Source: an uncultured Rhizobiaceae group bacterium
Lineage (GTDB): Bacteria; Pseudomonadota; Alphaproteobacteria; Rhizobiales; Rhizobiaceae
Assembly: GCA_937958815.1 (NCBI GenBank)
Contig: CALGMR010000009.1
Span: 248,001-312,000 of the forward strand
Direction of reading: 5' to 3'
DNA length: 64,000 nt
Shown here: in pieces, positions 48,144 to 57,201 of the stretch
How positions within the stretch are numbered: position 1 is the first letter of the stretch
Layout of the letters: the number at the start of each line of letters is the position of its first letter
Made by a program: the position numbers and the translations under genes
Notes under the pieces: generated by a model
The model's input: only the letters and a program-made list of their open reading frames with translations
The model's database searches: none
Told to the model about the DNA's origin: nothing

Positions 48144-51100
48144 ATGGCGCAAGTGCAATATCCCTATCTGGATTTGACGGTGTTACCCAACATCCGTCCA
48201 CACGTCATTTCTGCAAGTGCTGCAGTTTTGTTCGACGAAGAGCTTTCGCAGGTGCTTTGGGCCAATGGCGAAGGCGCAAACTATATTGGCTCTCCTGCCA
48301 TCCGACAGGCGCTTGAAGGCAATATGAGCATCAATCCTGCGATGTTGCGCCAAATTAGAACCGCGGCAGACCGTTTGCACTCAAACGATAAAAGTGAAAT
48401 GTCAGCGATTATGCGGGTGCGTCGCGGTTTCAAAACGCGCCTTATTAATTTCACGATTAGCCGCATTGACCTGCCCGGTGGCGAGCAAGCCTATCTTTTG
48501 CTGACGGAAAGACTGCATGGCCGTCGCCACACGAAAGCCGATATGGTGCATGCTGCCGTCAATTGTCTTGATGGCTACAGCCATGCGTCTGCAATTCTTG
48601 ATGGTCGTGGCGCCGTTATTGCTTCTTCAGAGCATTTTGCAACTCTTGAAGTCTCGACAGATGATCTTGCGCAAATAGCCCATGAAGCCAACACCGAAAA
48701 TGACAGACTGGTAAAACGCCCTGTAGGCACAAACACTGGGCCAATGCCTTCTGGAATGGCGCGTTTGCAAGATGATCCGCCGCTGCACCTTCTTGTCATC
48801 GCCAATATGGCAGACAACGCCACCGCAGATGAGGTCAGCATTGCAGATATGCAAGATATCGCGGTTGAAGACGAACAGGATAATGATGAAGCAGCTCAGT
48901 CCAGAGTTGGCGCATTTTCCAACAAGAGAACCCCGCTCAACAGTGGTGCTTCCGAGCGTTGGTACTACAAACCAATAGAGCGCGAAGACGAGTTTGACGA
49001 TCTTGAAATTGAAGACGGGTTCGACGCAGAGCTGTCCCCTCTTCCCAGCAAAGATGTGGTCTTGGAGAAACCTGAAGACGTTTTGGAATCTTCTGACGAC
49101 ATTCTGGAAACATCTGACAATGCAGAAAAAAGCGCCATTGAAGAAGCTGGTCTGGTGCAAACCAGCCAATACACTTCAACAGCAAAAACTTCTGAAATTG
49201 CGGACGCCAACAGCAGTGAAGCAACGGAACCAGAATCAGAATCTGATATTCAAGCTGAAGCTGAGCAAGAAACCGCACCTGAATTTACGCAAGTCACGTC
49301 ATCGGCATCTGCATCTACAGAAAGAGAATTGACCAACGATGCGCGGCCAGTACGCTTCATTTGGGAAATGGACGACAGCGAAACCTTTACGTCGACCTCT
49401 CCTGAACTTGCAGATTCTGTAGGCGAAATGTCCGCAAATTTGACAGGACGTTCGTGGGCAGAAGTTGCCGAAGCTTACGGTTTTGAAAATGGCGAAGAAA
49501 TCTCTTTGCTTTTGAAAAAGGGCGACACTTGGTCAGGTAAAACCGTGCTTTGGCCGGTGGAAGGTACAGACCTTCGGGTGCCCGTGGATTTGGCCGGCCT
49601 GCCGTCTTATGGTCGCAATCGCAATTTTGATGGTTTCAACGGGTTCGGCATTATCCGCAAAGCAGATGCAGTGATCGATCCTGAAGGCACGGGATTGTCG
49701 CTAGACACGGCTTTCAACAAAAACAAACAATCTGCTGCGGAAGCTAAAGATGACAAAGTTGTCGATCTCGCTCAACGTCGCAATGGCGGGCAAGAGCGGT
49801 CCCTGTCTTCTGGTGAACAAGATACGTTTCGCGAAATTGCGGAAAAACTGGGTCATGTCACATCAACGGATGACGATCAAAACACCCTCTCCGATGACGA
49901 AACGAATTCCACGGACATTGAACACGATTCAATTGAAGAAACGGTCAAGGTTTCTTCCGATAAACTCGTGCTCACGCCCGATCATGATGTTGATACGTCC
50001 ATCCTCGCGCGGTTGCCTATTCCTGTTCTGGTGTATCGCGAAAACGAATTGTTGTTCGCCAATGATGAGTTTTTTGATCTGACTGGATATGAAGAGTTGG
50101 AAGGGCTTGCCTCTCGCGGCGGCGTTGATGTGTTGTTCGGTGTGGGATCGGACATGTCATCCAACCAAATCTATCATGCAGATGGAAACACACTGGATGT
50201 TCACGCCCATATTCAACGCGTGCCATGGGATGACCGCAAAGCAATGTTGCTGACGCTACGGCTTGGTGAAGGTCCGGCAAACGAAGATGCAAATGAAACG
50301 AGCGATGGTCCCAACCTGTCCTCTGATTCACACGACAGCCAAGAAGACAGTCGCGCAGCTGATGCTATGAAAACACCATCTGGTGTTAGACTTGTAACAC
50401 CAGAAAATACCAAAGCTGCTTCGATTTCGGAGGAGGATACCAAACCTCCTGCAAATGAAGCCTTTGGCGGGCTGAGCGGTGAAGACCTTCGCAGCATTTT
50501 GGACACTGCGACTGATGGTGTGATCATACTGTCGGATGAAGGTGTTGTGCGCGCGATAAACAAATCTGCGGAAGCTTTGTTTGATCAAGATTCAAACGAC
50601 ATTCAGGGGCAATCGTTCACGAAACTGCTTGCACCAGAAAGCCAACGCGCAGCTCTGGATTATCTGCGCGGATTGTCAGACGTTGGTGTTGCCAGCCTGT
50701 TGAACGACGGCCGTGAAGTCATTGGTCGCACAGCCAAAGGTGGCCTGTTGCCATTGTTTATGACCATTGGGAAATTAGAAAGCACTGATGCATGCTGCGC
50801 TGTTGTGCGAGACATAACAGCTTGGAAAAGAGCTGAAGAGGACTTGCTGACCGCACGTGCTGAAGCTGAAAAGGCAAACGAGCAGAAAACGGAATTCCTC
50901 GCCCGCATCAGCCATGAAATTCGTACGCCACTCAACGCCATCATTGGATTTTCCGATATGATGATTGAAGAACGGTTTGGGCGTATCGAGAACGATCGCT
51001 ATCGGGGATATTTGCGCGACATTCAAAAATCCGGGTCCCATGTTCTTGATTTGGTGAATGATCTTTTGGACATTTCCAAAATCGAAGCTGGCAAGATGGA

Positions 51101-51587
51101 GTTGTCCTTCGATGCCTGCAATCTGAACACCATCGTTTCAGAAACGGTAGCCATGAACCAACCCGAAGCGAACAAAGAACGGGTGATCATCCGCACCAGC
51201 CTTTCTGCGGTCGTGCCCAAAGTGGTGGCCGACCCACGCAGTTTGAAACAAATCGTTTTGAACCTTGTTTCCAACAGCATCAAATTCACAAAATCCGGTG
51301 GGCAAGTCATCGTCTCCACAGTGTACGAAGACAGTGGAGAGGTCGTTTTGCGTGTGCGCGATACTGGTGTGGGTATGAGTGAGATTGAACTCGCTAAAGC
51401 CATGCAGCCGTTTGAACAATTGAGCACTACGATGGATGCACGCAAACAAGGCACAGGTTTGGGTCTGCCGCTGACCAAAGCCATGGTAGAAGCCAATCGT
51501 GCGCAATTCCACATTGAAAGCACCCCCGAAGAAGGAACACTGGTAGAAGTTCATTTTCCCTCACAACGGGTTTTGGCTGATCGCTAA
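48144..51587 (+). CDS. PdhS/PleC-type sensor histidine kinase
   Basis: A very large (1147 aa) cytoplasmic histidine kinase without membrane segments or signal peptide. N-terminal domain (1-200), acidic low-complexity region (about 235-420, rich in Glu, Asp, Ser), PAS domain near 615-690 (LPIPVLVYRENELLFANDEFF), PAS near 780-890 (ILDTATDGVIILSDEGVVRAINKSA), then HisKA with phosphoacceptor His924 in ISHEIRTPLNAIIGFSDMM, and a HATPase with NLVSNSIKFTKSGG and GTGLGLPLTKAMVE. The H-box is of DivJ/PleC type. Size and layout resemble PdhS of Brucella, which acts on DivK in cell-cycle polarity control. No response regulator is adjacent. Confidence 0.9.
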   Translation: MAQVQYPYLDLTVLPNIRPHVISASAAVLFDEELSQVLWANGEGANYIGSPAIRQALEGNMSINPAMLRQIRTAADRLHSNDKSEMSAIMRVRRGFKTRLINFTISRIDLPGGEQAYLLLTERLHGRRHTKADMVHAAVNCLDGYSHASAILDGRGAVIASSEHFATLEVSTDDLAQIAHEANTENDRLVKRPVGTNTGPMPSGMARLQDDPPLHLLVIANMADNATADEVSIADMQDIAVEDEQDNDEAAQSRVGAFSNKRTPLNSGASERWYYKPIEREDEFDDLEIEDGFDAELSPLPSKDVVLEKPEDVLESSDDILETSDNAEKSAIEEAGLVQTSQYTSTAKTSEIADANSSEATEPESESDIQAEAEQETAPEFTQVTSSASASTERELTNDARPVRFIWEMDDSETFTSTSPELADSVGEMSANLTGRSWAEVAEAYGFENGEEISLLLKKGDTWSGKTVLWPVEGTDLRVPVDLAGLPSYGRNRNFDGFNGFGIIRKADAVIDPEGTGLSLDTAFNKNKQSAAEAKDDKVVDLAQRRNGGQERSLSSGEQDTFREIAEKLGHVTSTDDDQNTLSDDETNSTDIEHDSIEETVKVSSDKLVLTPDHDVDTSILARLPIPVLVYRENELLFANDEFFDLTGYEELEGLASRGGVDVLFGVGSDMSSNQIYHADGNTLDVHAHIQRVPWDDRKAMLLTLRLGEGPANEDANETSDGPNLSSDSHDSQEDSRAADAMKTPSGVRLVTPENTKAASISEEDTKPPANEAFGGLSGEDLRSILDTATDGVIILSDEGVVRAINKSAEALFDQDSNDIQGQSFTKLLAPESQRAALDYLRGLSDVGVASLLNDGREVIGRTAKGGLLPLFMTIGKLESTDACCAVVRDITAWKRAEEDLLTARAEAEKANEQKTEFLARISHEIRTPLNAIIGFSDMMIEERFGRIENDRYRGYLRDIQKSGSHVLDLVNDLLDISKIEAGKMELSFDACNLNTIVSETVAMNQPEANKERVIIRTSLSAVVPKVVADPRSLKQIVLNLVSNSIKFTKSGGQVIVSTVYEDSGEVVLRVRDTGVGMSEIELAKAMQPFEQLSTTMDARKQGTGLGLPLTKAMVEANRAQFHIESTPEEGTLVEVHFPSQRVLADR

Positions 51588-51776
51588 AACTGGCTTCTAA
51601 ACACTGCAGCCAAGCTGTACGCTTACCAAACCTGACTTTCAAAAGCATGTTTAGATTAGAAAATTTCCAACCTTTGCGGTTCAGCTGATTATATGTTTGC
51701 CCCTTGTGCCGAGAGGCGGTAGCTCAATGCATATTCTGTGTTTGATGCATTTCGGCCACTCTTAAACACTCAGTAA

Positions 51777-53450
51777 ATGAAACGAGCCATGTCAGGGTCA
51801 GTGACCATCCAAAAACAGACGCAATATAAGCGACGAGGCTTTTCGCCGGTCGTTGCCATTGCATTGTTCGGATTGTTGGGCTTGGTATTGCTGCCATTCA
51901 TCGGTTTAACAGGCATTGCGTTTTCAGGATCTTTGGGGGCTTGGCCCCATTTGCTGGAACATGTTTTGCCAGGAAGTCTACGCCAGACTTTTTATCTGTT
52001 GCTGTTGGTTGCACTTGGAACCTCTCTGCTGGGGGCCGGAACCGCTTGGTTGACGTCAGTTTTCGAGTTTCCACTTCGGCGCCTGTTCTCATGGGCGCTG
52101 GTTCTCCCACTGGCAGTGCCCACATATATTGCGGCTTACACGCAATTGGAGTTCTTTGACTATTCGGGGCCCGTTCAAACTTTCGTTCGCGAAGTTGGTG
52201 GCTTTAAGAATTTTCGCGACTATTGGTTTCCCGATTTGAGATCGCTCTGGGGCGCTGCACTTGTGTTTTCACTTGTGCTTTATCCGTATGTTTACATCAC
52301 CACCCGATTGACCTTTTCAAGACAAGGCGCATCTGCATTAGACGCCTGCCGCACTCTTGGAGCCAAACCATCACGCATGTTTTGGCAAGTGGGGTTGCCC
52401 ATGGTGCGCCCTGCCCTGGCGGCTGGCGTTGCAATCGCTTTGATGGAAACGATGAACGATATTGGCGCAGTTGAAATACTCGGCATTCGCACCCTCACAT
52501 ATGCGGTTTTCGACACTTGGCTAAACCGCGACGACCTGGTAGGAGCCGTACAACTCGCAATCGTCTTGCTGCTTATCATTGCATTTTTGGTTTGGCTGGA
52601 ACGCAAAGCCCGCGGTGCACGCAACTACTCTGTCAGCAGTCGAGAGCGCCCTACCGCGCGGTTGCGCCTTTATGGTACGCGCAAATGGTTGGCTGTATCT
52701 GCCTGTTTGACGCCCATAATTCTGGGGTTGGGCGTGCCGATCTATGTTCTTGGAGCATATACATTGCGCCGGCTGGAAGACGGAATCAGCAGTGCCGTTC
52801 TTTACGCGGCTTATAACAGCGTCCTTGTCGCTACAATTAGTGCAGTCATAACCACTATGATTGCCTATGGCATAATTCAATACGCTCGTCTTTCGCGCAA
52901 CAAACGGATTGCAACAACAGGACGCATTGCCAGTTTAGGTTACGCTGTGCCCGGCACAGTTCTGGCAATTGGCTTGCTGATACCGTTGGCAAGTTTTGAC
53001 AATTGGATCGACTCGATCTTGCGGTCTTCATTTGGTGTGTCGTCCGGTCTGTTGTTCACCGGATCAATTGCGATCGTGATCTACGCATATGTGCTGAGAT
53101 TTCTCGCCATTTCTTACGGTACGGTTGAATCAGGCTTTGGCCGTGTTTCGCCACATATTGATCTTGTGGCAAGATCCCTTGGACGCACCTCCATGCAGGT
53201 GGCCACTCACGTTCATACACCCATCATGAAAAACGTGTTGGCAGCTGCGTTTCTATTGGTCTTTGTGGATTCCATGAAAGAACTGTCTGCAACGCTTTTG
53301 CTGCGGCAGATCAATTTTGAAACTCTGTCGACATTTATTTACGATCAGGCCAGCCAGGCAGCGCTGGAAGATGGGGCCGCTGCTGCGTTGATCATCGTTT
53401 TAATTGGATTGGTGCCTGTCTATCTGATTTCCAGGGCACCCCAAGAATAG
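51777..53450 (+). CDS. ABC transporter permease, iron(III)/thiamine type (FbpB/ThiP-like)
   Basis: A 557-aa fused permease with two membrane domains of six helices each. The two EAA-type loops for the ATPase are METMNDIGAVEILGIRTLTYAVF and DSMKELSATLLLRQINFETL, characteristic of FbpB/SfuB iron permeases. ATG 51777 is the first start; ATG 51789 is possible. There is no binding protein or ATPase gene on either side, so partners must be encoded elsewhere. A 7-bp inverted repeat AATGCAT/ATGCATT lies 25-50 bp upstream. Confidence 0.87.
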   Translation: MKRAMSGSVTIQKQTQYKRRGFSPVVAIALFGLLGLVLLPFIGLTGIAFSGSLGAWPHLLEHVLPGSLRQTFYLLLLVALGTSLLGAGTAWLTSVFEFPLRRLFSWALVLPLAVPTYIAAYTQLEFFDYSGPVQTFVREVGGFKNFRDYWFPDLRSLWGAALVFSLVLYPYVYITTRLTFSRQGASALDACRTLGAKPSRMFWQVGLPMVRPALAAGVAIALMETMNDIGAVEILGIRTLTYAVFDTWLNRDDLVGAVQLAIVLLLIIAFLVWLERKARGARNYSVSSRERPTARLRLYGTRKWLAVSACLTPIILGLGVPIYVLGAYTLRRLEDGISSAVLYAAYNSVLVATISAVITTMIAYGIIQYARLSRNKRIATTGRIASLGYAVPGTVLAIGLLIPLASFDNWIDSILRSSFGVSSGLLFTGSIAIVIYAYVLRFLAISYGTVESGFGRVSPHIDLVARSLGRTSMQVATHVHTPIMKNVLAAAFLLVFVDSMKELSATLLLRQINFETLSTFIYDQASQAALEDGAAAALIIVLIGLVPVYLISRAPQE

Positions 53451-53465
53451 ATCTCTCGTGCAATC

Positions 53466-53495
53466 AAAAAAAAACGCGGACATTGCTGTCCGCGT
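53466..53495 (-). terminator. Strong intrinsic terminator facing the minus strand
   Basis: Stem ACGCGGAC (53474-53481) with GTCCGCGT (53488-53495), hexanucleotide loop, followed on the minus strand by a run of Ts (53466-53473). On the plus strand the hairpin is followed by AAAAGG, so it cannot terminate the ABC permease gene. It therefore implies a minus-strand transcript coming from the gap to the right, where no gene is seen. Confidence 0.75.
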
Positions 53496-53810
53496 AAAAG
53501 GTAAAGTTAAGAAGCTGTGGGGTCGTGTCTCAGGTCTAGTAAACTTTGGGGAAATCAAATCGATCAAGTTATGAACGTTTTGTCTTCCGATGCCCAGATA
53601 ATGACCCCCAAACGTTAAGAACGCCTTTCCAGCTTCATTCAAAATTTACACATTCATGTGAAACGGGAGCACAAGGTAAATATGTTGGTCATAATCTGTT
53701 AACCAAAATTGTTAGGTTATCGGCGCAAAAACACTGGGTAAATAAGACTTGCTTTCCCGCGCCGCATTTTTTTGATCGCTTATTTGCGTTCAACCTGAGT
53801 TTCTGACTTC
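53496..53810. other. Non-coding gap, possible minus-strand small RNA
   Basis: Left part of a 604-bp gap between two plus-strand genes. The sequence has no protein-like frame with a ribosome-binding site. On the minus strand CTTGAT near 53566 with TTTACT about 19 nt downstream is a poor promoter candidate; a transcript from there would be around 70-80 nt and end at the terminator at 53466. Confidence 0.3.
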
Positions 53811-53852
53811 AAAAAAGATGCGCGCATTAACTTCTTTTTGTGCGCTCGCATC
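53811..53852 (-). terminator. Second intrinsic terminator facing the minus strand
   Basis: Arms GATGCGCGCA (53817-53826) and TGCGCTCGCATC (53841-53852) form a 10-bp stem with a 2-nt bulge and a 14-nt loop, followed on the minus strand by TTTTTT (53811-53816). Like the one at 53466 it suits only leftward transcription. It overlaps the stop of a 65-codon minus-strand open frame (53827-54024). Confidence 0.6.
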
Positions 53853-54054
53853 CAAAAACTGTGAACGCAATGATAGTTTTGCCCACGGCAATGCAGTACT
53901 TGAGTGGCTTTTCCCGACTTAGTGAGTTGGTGACTATCCAGAATTCCGCCACATTAGAGTTCTCAAAAGGCGCTGGCATGACTAGAGTACCAGCTATACG
54001 AGCACCAAAAATTGTCTTGTGCAAAGCGCATCAAAATTGGGAATTTGAGTATCA

Positions 54055-55830
54055 ATGCAGCGTTTGGTTAAATGGCTATTGATCGTTGTCGCTTTGATCG
54101 TGCTGTTGCTTGTGGTTATGCCCCGACTGCTTTCAAGCAGTGTGGTGAAAGATCGCATTGCAGCACAATTGAGCGATATCACAGGTCGTGAAGTCACACT
54201 CAATGGGCGCAGCTCCGTCTCTTTACGTCCATATCTCGGCGTGACTTACAGTGACGTGACGATTGGCAGTTCTCAAAATGATGCAAGCGCCCCCCTGGCC
54301 AGTGTGGAAGAGTTGCGCGTTCAGTTGAGTTTTCTGTCAGCGTTTTGGGGGGATGCCGAAATTTCGACGGTTGTGCTGATACGCCCGCGATTCAATTTGG
54401 AAGTCGATGCAAATGGCGCACGCAATTGGCAGTTGCAACAAGGCGAATTCGCAAAGCGCTTAAGCGGCCCAGCCGAAGACCCGCCACAACGGTTACGACT
54501 TGGAAGCGCGCAAATCGTTGATGGGTCTGTAAAACTAAATGATCAATTGAATCGGGTTTCTGCTGAACTGACATCTGTGAATGGCCTTTTCGATTGGCCA
54601 GATATTACGAGTGCCTTCAGGTGCACTTTAACTGCCGTTTGGAGGGGGGAGATCGTTGATCTTGAACTGGCCGCAAGTTCACCTCTGGAATTTTTACGCG
54701 GCGGCATGTCCAGTATCCGCGCTCAGTTGACCTCTAAAGTTCTGACAACGTCTTTCGACGGTGTGATTGATACAAAACTCCGCACCGCGAAGGGACAGTT
54801 TGATTCTGTTTCACCTTCTATGAAAAGCGCTATGGATTGGCTGGCCTTGGATATTCCGTTGGCAAACATTACGAAAGAAATCCAGTTGTCAGGCAACATC
54901 AATGCCGCAGAAGACAAAGTCACATTGGAGAATGCAGAAATCTCCATCGCCGAAAATCAAGGCGTGGGACAACTTCTCTTATCGGTTAAAAAAGATGCCG
55001 CTCCGTCTATCAGCGGAACTTTGGCGTTTGAAACGCTCAACTTTCCGGAACCACCACTTTTGGCTTTTGGTGGTGTTCAACCCGAGGATGCAAACGGACT
55101 CGTTGATCTATCTAAGCTCAAATTACTTGATTTGGATGTGAGCGTTTCAGCGCAAACCGTCGCTCTTGGACAGGTGGAGGCCACGAATGTTGCCGCATCC
55201 ATGATGCTTCGCAAGGGTGCTTTGCGGTTGGAAATCGGGAATGCAGACATATTGGATGGAACCGCATCTGGTTTTCTAGATGGTTCTCCCACGCCCAAAG
55301 CTTTCGAACTTCGATCCGAATTGTTGCTGGGCGGCGTCAACTTGGAAACAATCTCGTCGTTGATATCCGGGACCGAAAATGGATTGACGGGAACCGGAGA
55401 GGCCGAACTCAACCTGAGAACCAAAATTCTTCCTGCCAATGCCAAACCAATCAGTTGGAATGGTGAGTTGAAGCTCAAAAGTTCAAATGGCACGATCAAC
55501 GGGATCGATCTCAACGCAATCTATGATCTGTCTAACCAGACTGATGAAACCCAAGTAAAATACATCAACGGCACCACGGACTACGACTCTCTGCAGTTGA
55601 ATTTTTTACTCGTAAACAACACAGCTTTTCTTCGCGACAGCGCGCTTCTCAACTCTTCAATCAAAGCGTCTTTGACCGGACGCAGCGCTTTATCGGAAAG
55701 CACGTTGGCCATGCGGGGAAATATCGAAACCGCAAAAGAAGATGCCACCGACCTTCCTCTGCCTTTTTTCGTTGGAGGCACTTTGTCGTCACCTCTGTTT
55801 GCGCCGTTACCGAGACCGCAATCAAACTGA
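54055..55830 (+). CDS. AsmA family protein
   Basis: A 591-aa protein anchored by an N-terminal membrane helix (LLIVVALIVLLLVVMPRLL), with a large periplasmic part of repeated beta strands typical of AsmA. The N-terminal AsmA signature ITGREVTLNGRSSVSLRPYLGVTYSDVTIG and a C-terminal AsmA_2 region (LKLKSSNGTINGIDLNAIYDL) are clear. AsmA-like proteins move phospholipids or help outer membrane assembly. Single gene; convergent with the cyclase gene, 32 bp between stops. Confidence 0.87.
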   Translation: MQRLVKWLLIVVALIVLLLVVMPRLLSSSVVKDRIAAQLSDITGREVTLNGRSSVSLRPYLGVTYSDVTIGSSQNDASAPLASVEELRVQLSFLSAFWGDAEISTVVLIRPRFNLEVDANGARNWQLQQGEFAKRLSGPAEDPPQRLRLGSAQIVDGSVKLNDQLNRVSAELTSVNGLFDWPDITSAFRCTLTAVWRGEIVDLELAASSPLEFLRGGMSSIRAQLTSKVLTTSFDGVIDTKLRTAKGQFDSVSPSMKSAMDWLALDIPLANITKEIQLSGNINAAEDKVTLENAEISIAENQGVGQLLLSVKKDAAPSISGTLAFETLNFPEPPLLAFGGVQPEDANGLVDLSKLKLLDLDVSVSAQTVALGQVEATNVAASMMLRKGALRLEIGNADILDGTASGFLDGSPTPKAFELRSELLLGGVNLETISSLISGTENGLTGTGEAELNLRTKILPANAKPISWNGELKLKSSNGTINGIDLNAIYDLSNQTDETQVKYINGTTDYDSLQLNFLLVNNTAFLRDSALLNSSIKASLTGRSALSESTLAMRGNIETAKEDATDLPLPFFVGGTLSSPLFAPLPRPQSN

Positions 55831-55862
55831 ATTAGTCTTACGCAAAATTCGCCCTGCTTTGA

Positions 55863-57122
55863 TCAATGAGCTTTTTGAGAATTGTGCACTTTCGCATCCA
55901 TGTTGGATTGTGTTTTTGCCACTGCTGCCCGGCAAAACAATTCCGGCGATTGTGCAACGCCCGCGAGCTTGTGATTGCCAACGGATACCCAACGCTCCGG
56001 TTCAAATTTTGCCACTTCTGCCGATACCAAGGCTTTCGAATCCAAGACCTTTGTGAGTTCTTCGATCCGCTCTACCTCGTTGACAGTCGGGCCAATCACA
56101 GAAAAAGCGAGCCGTGACGCCACTCCAATATTTCCAAAGTTCAAAGTGCCTACATTGACACCAATACCGAACTGGAAAATCTGTTTTCCTTCTTCAAGGC
56201 GCCTTGCATTGATGGCCTCTTGGTTTTCAATCGCCCTATCAATTGCCATAGTTCCGCACCGGATAGCTTGCTGCTTTCCAGCATCCTTTTCGAAGGGAAA
56301 AATGGCCAGAACGGCATCTCCTATAAAGTCCAAGACTTCGCCGCCAAATTCTATCGCAGCGCCAGCCGTAGCTTCAAAATAGTCGTTTAGAAGTTCCAAG
56401 AAATCTGACGGCGCCATGGTATCTGCCAACGCGGTGGAATTGCGCATATCGGAGTACCAAACGACGGCTTCTGTTTCGCGGCCGTCTCCAAGTTTGATCG
56501 CGCCGTCGAGCACTTCGCGCCCTGCCTGTTGACCTAAATATGTTTCTGTAATGTTGCGCGCAATTCGGTTCTGAACAACATTCTTACAGGCTGCTGCGAA
56601 ACGTCTTTGAATTTTTTTCAACGCTTCCAGATCGTCGTCTGAAAAGCCACCCTTTCGGGAACTGGACCACATCACCAGCAAGCCACTCGACATATTGTTG
56701 TGTCGCACTGTTGTCTTTTCAAACGGGGTGGCAATCATCAAATAGTCTGTGTAGCCCTCCTGCTGCAGATCTTTCAGTATTGGGAAATCCAGCATCTTGT
56801 TGGGACCATCTAGATTGCGTCTGAATGTATCGAGATTTTTGTCGAGAACATAAGCCATAGGACTGGCTTTCCATTGCTCGGACATTTCGTCTTGGTGGCG
56901 AAACTGTTCGAATTCAATTTCGTGTCCACGTCGCCACAAAATGGTCTCTGCTTGAAAGAGGGGATGAAGTGTTGGCCAAGTGAGCCGAGACCGTGTGACG
57001 GGCACACCTACCGCGCTGAGACGCTCGCAAACTTCTTGGAAGAGTTCCACAATATCTGGTTGAGACAAGGTTTGGTCAATGAGCCATTCGCCAATTTCGT
57101 TGATCAAGGTTTCTCGGCTCAT
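55863..57122 (-). CDS. Class III adenylate/guanylate cyclase-like protein
   Basis: A 419-aa soluble protein with an N-terminal sensor-like region (GAF-like, about 20-190) and a C-terminal class III cyclase domain. Metal aspartates are Asp225 (WYSDMRNST) and Asp269 (FIGDAVLAIFP), and the transition-state Asn and Arg appear in VNEVERIEE. Both base-selecting positions differ: the Lys expected before FxGD is Asp265, and the Asp/Thr position in RLAFSVIG is altered (Ala339). Its base specificity or activity is therefore doubtful. I chose ATG 57122 with GGAG 7 nt upstream. It lies 80 bp behind potI on the same strand. Confidence 0.85.
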   Translation of the reverse strand: MSRETLINEIGEWLIDQTLSQPDIVELFQEVCERLSAVGVPVTRSRLTWPTLHPLFQAETILWRRGHEIEFEQFRHQDEMSEQWKASPMAYVLDKNLDTFRRNLDGPNKMLDFPILKDLQQEGYTDYLMIATPFEKTTVRHNNMSSGLLVMWSSSRKGGFSDDDLEALKKIQRRFAAACKNVVQNRIARNITETYLGQQAGREVLDGAIKLGDGRETEAVVWYSDMRNSTALADTMAPSDFLELLNDYFEATAGAAIEFGGEVLDFIGDAVLAIFPFEKDAGKQQAIRCGTMAIDRAIENQEAINARRLEEGKQIFQFGIGVNVGTLNFGNIGVASRLAFSVIGPTVNEVERIEELTKVLDSKALVSAEVAKFEPERWVSVGNHKLAGVAQSPELFCRAAVAKTQSNMDAKVHNSQKAH

Positions 57123-57201
57123 ATTCAGTCTCCAATCGTGTCTTGAACATGTCAGCACGATGATGGCGTTTTACAAGGCCACTGTTGGGCAAGATGGTTC
57201 T

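Noticed and set aside
51644-51672. Possible Irr/ICE-type iron box before the ABC permease
   Set aside because: GTTTAGATTAGAAAATT is not palindromic and matches only one half of the iron-control consensus.
53698-53722. CtrA-like site (TTAACCAAAATTGTTAG)
   Set aside because: The second half does not match TTAA at 7-nt spacing.
53546-53806. Plus-strand open frame in the gap before asmA
   Set aside because: No SD site and no recognisable motif; chance length in non-coding DNA is likely.
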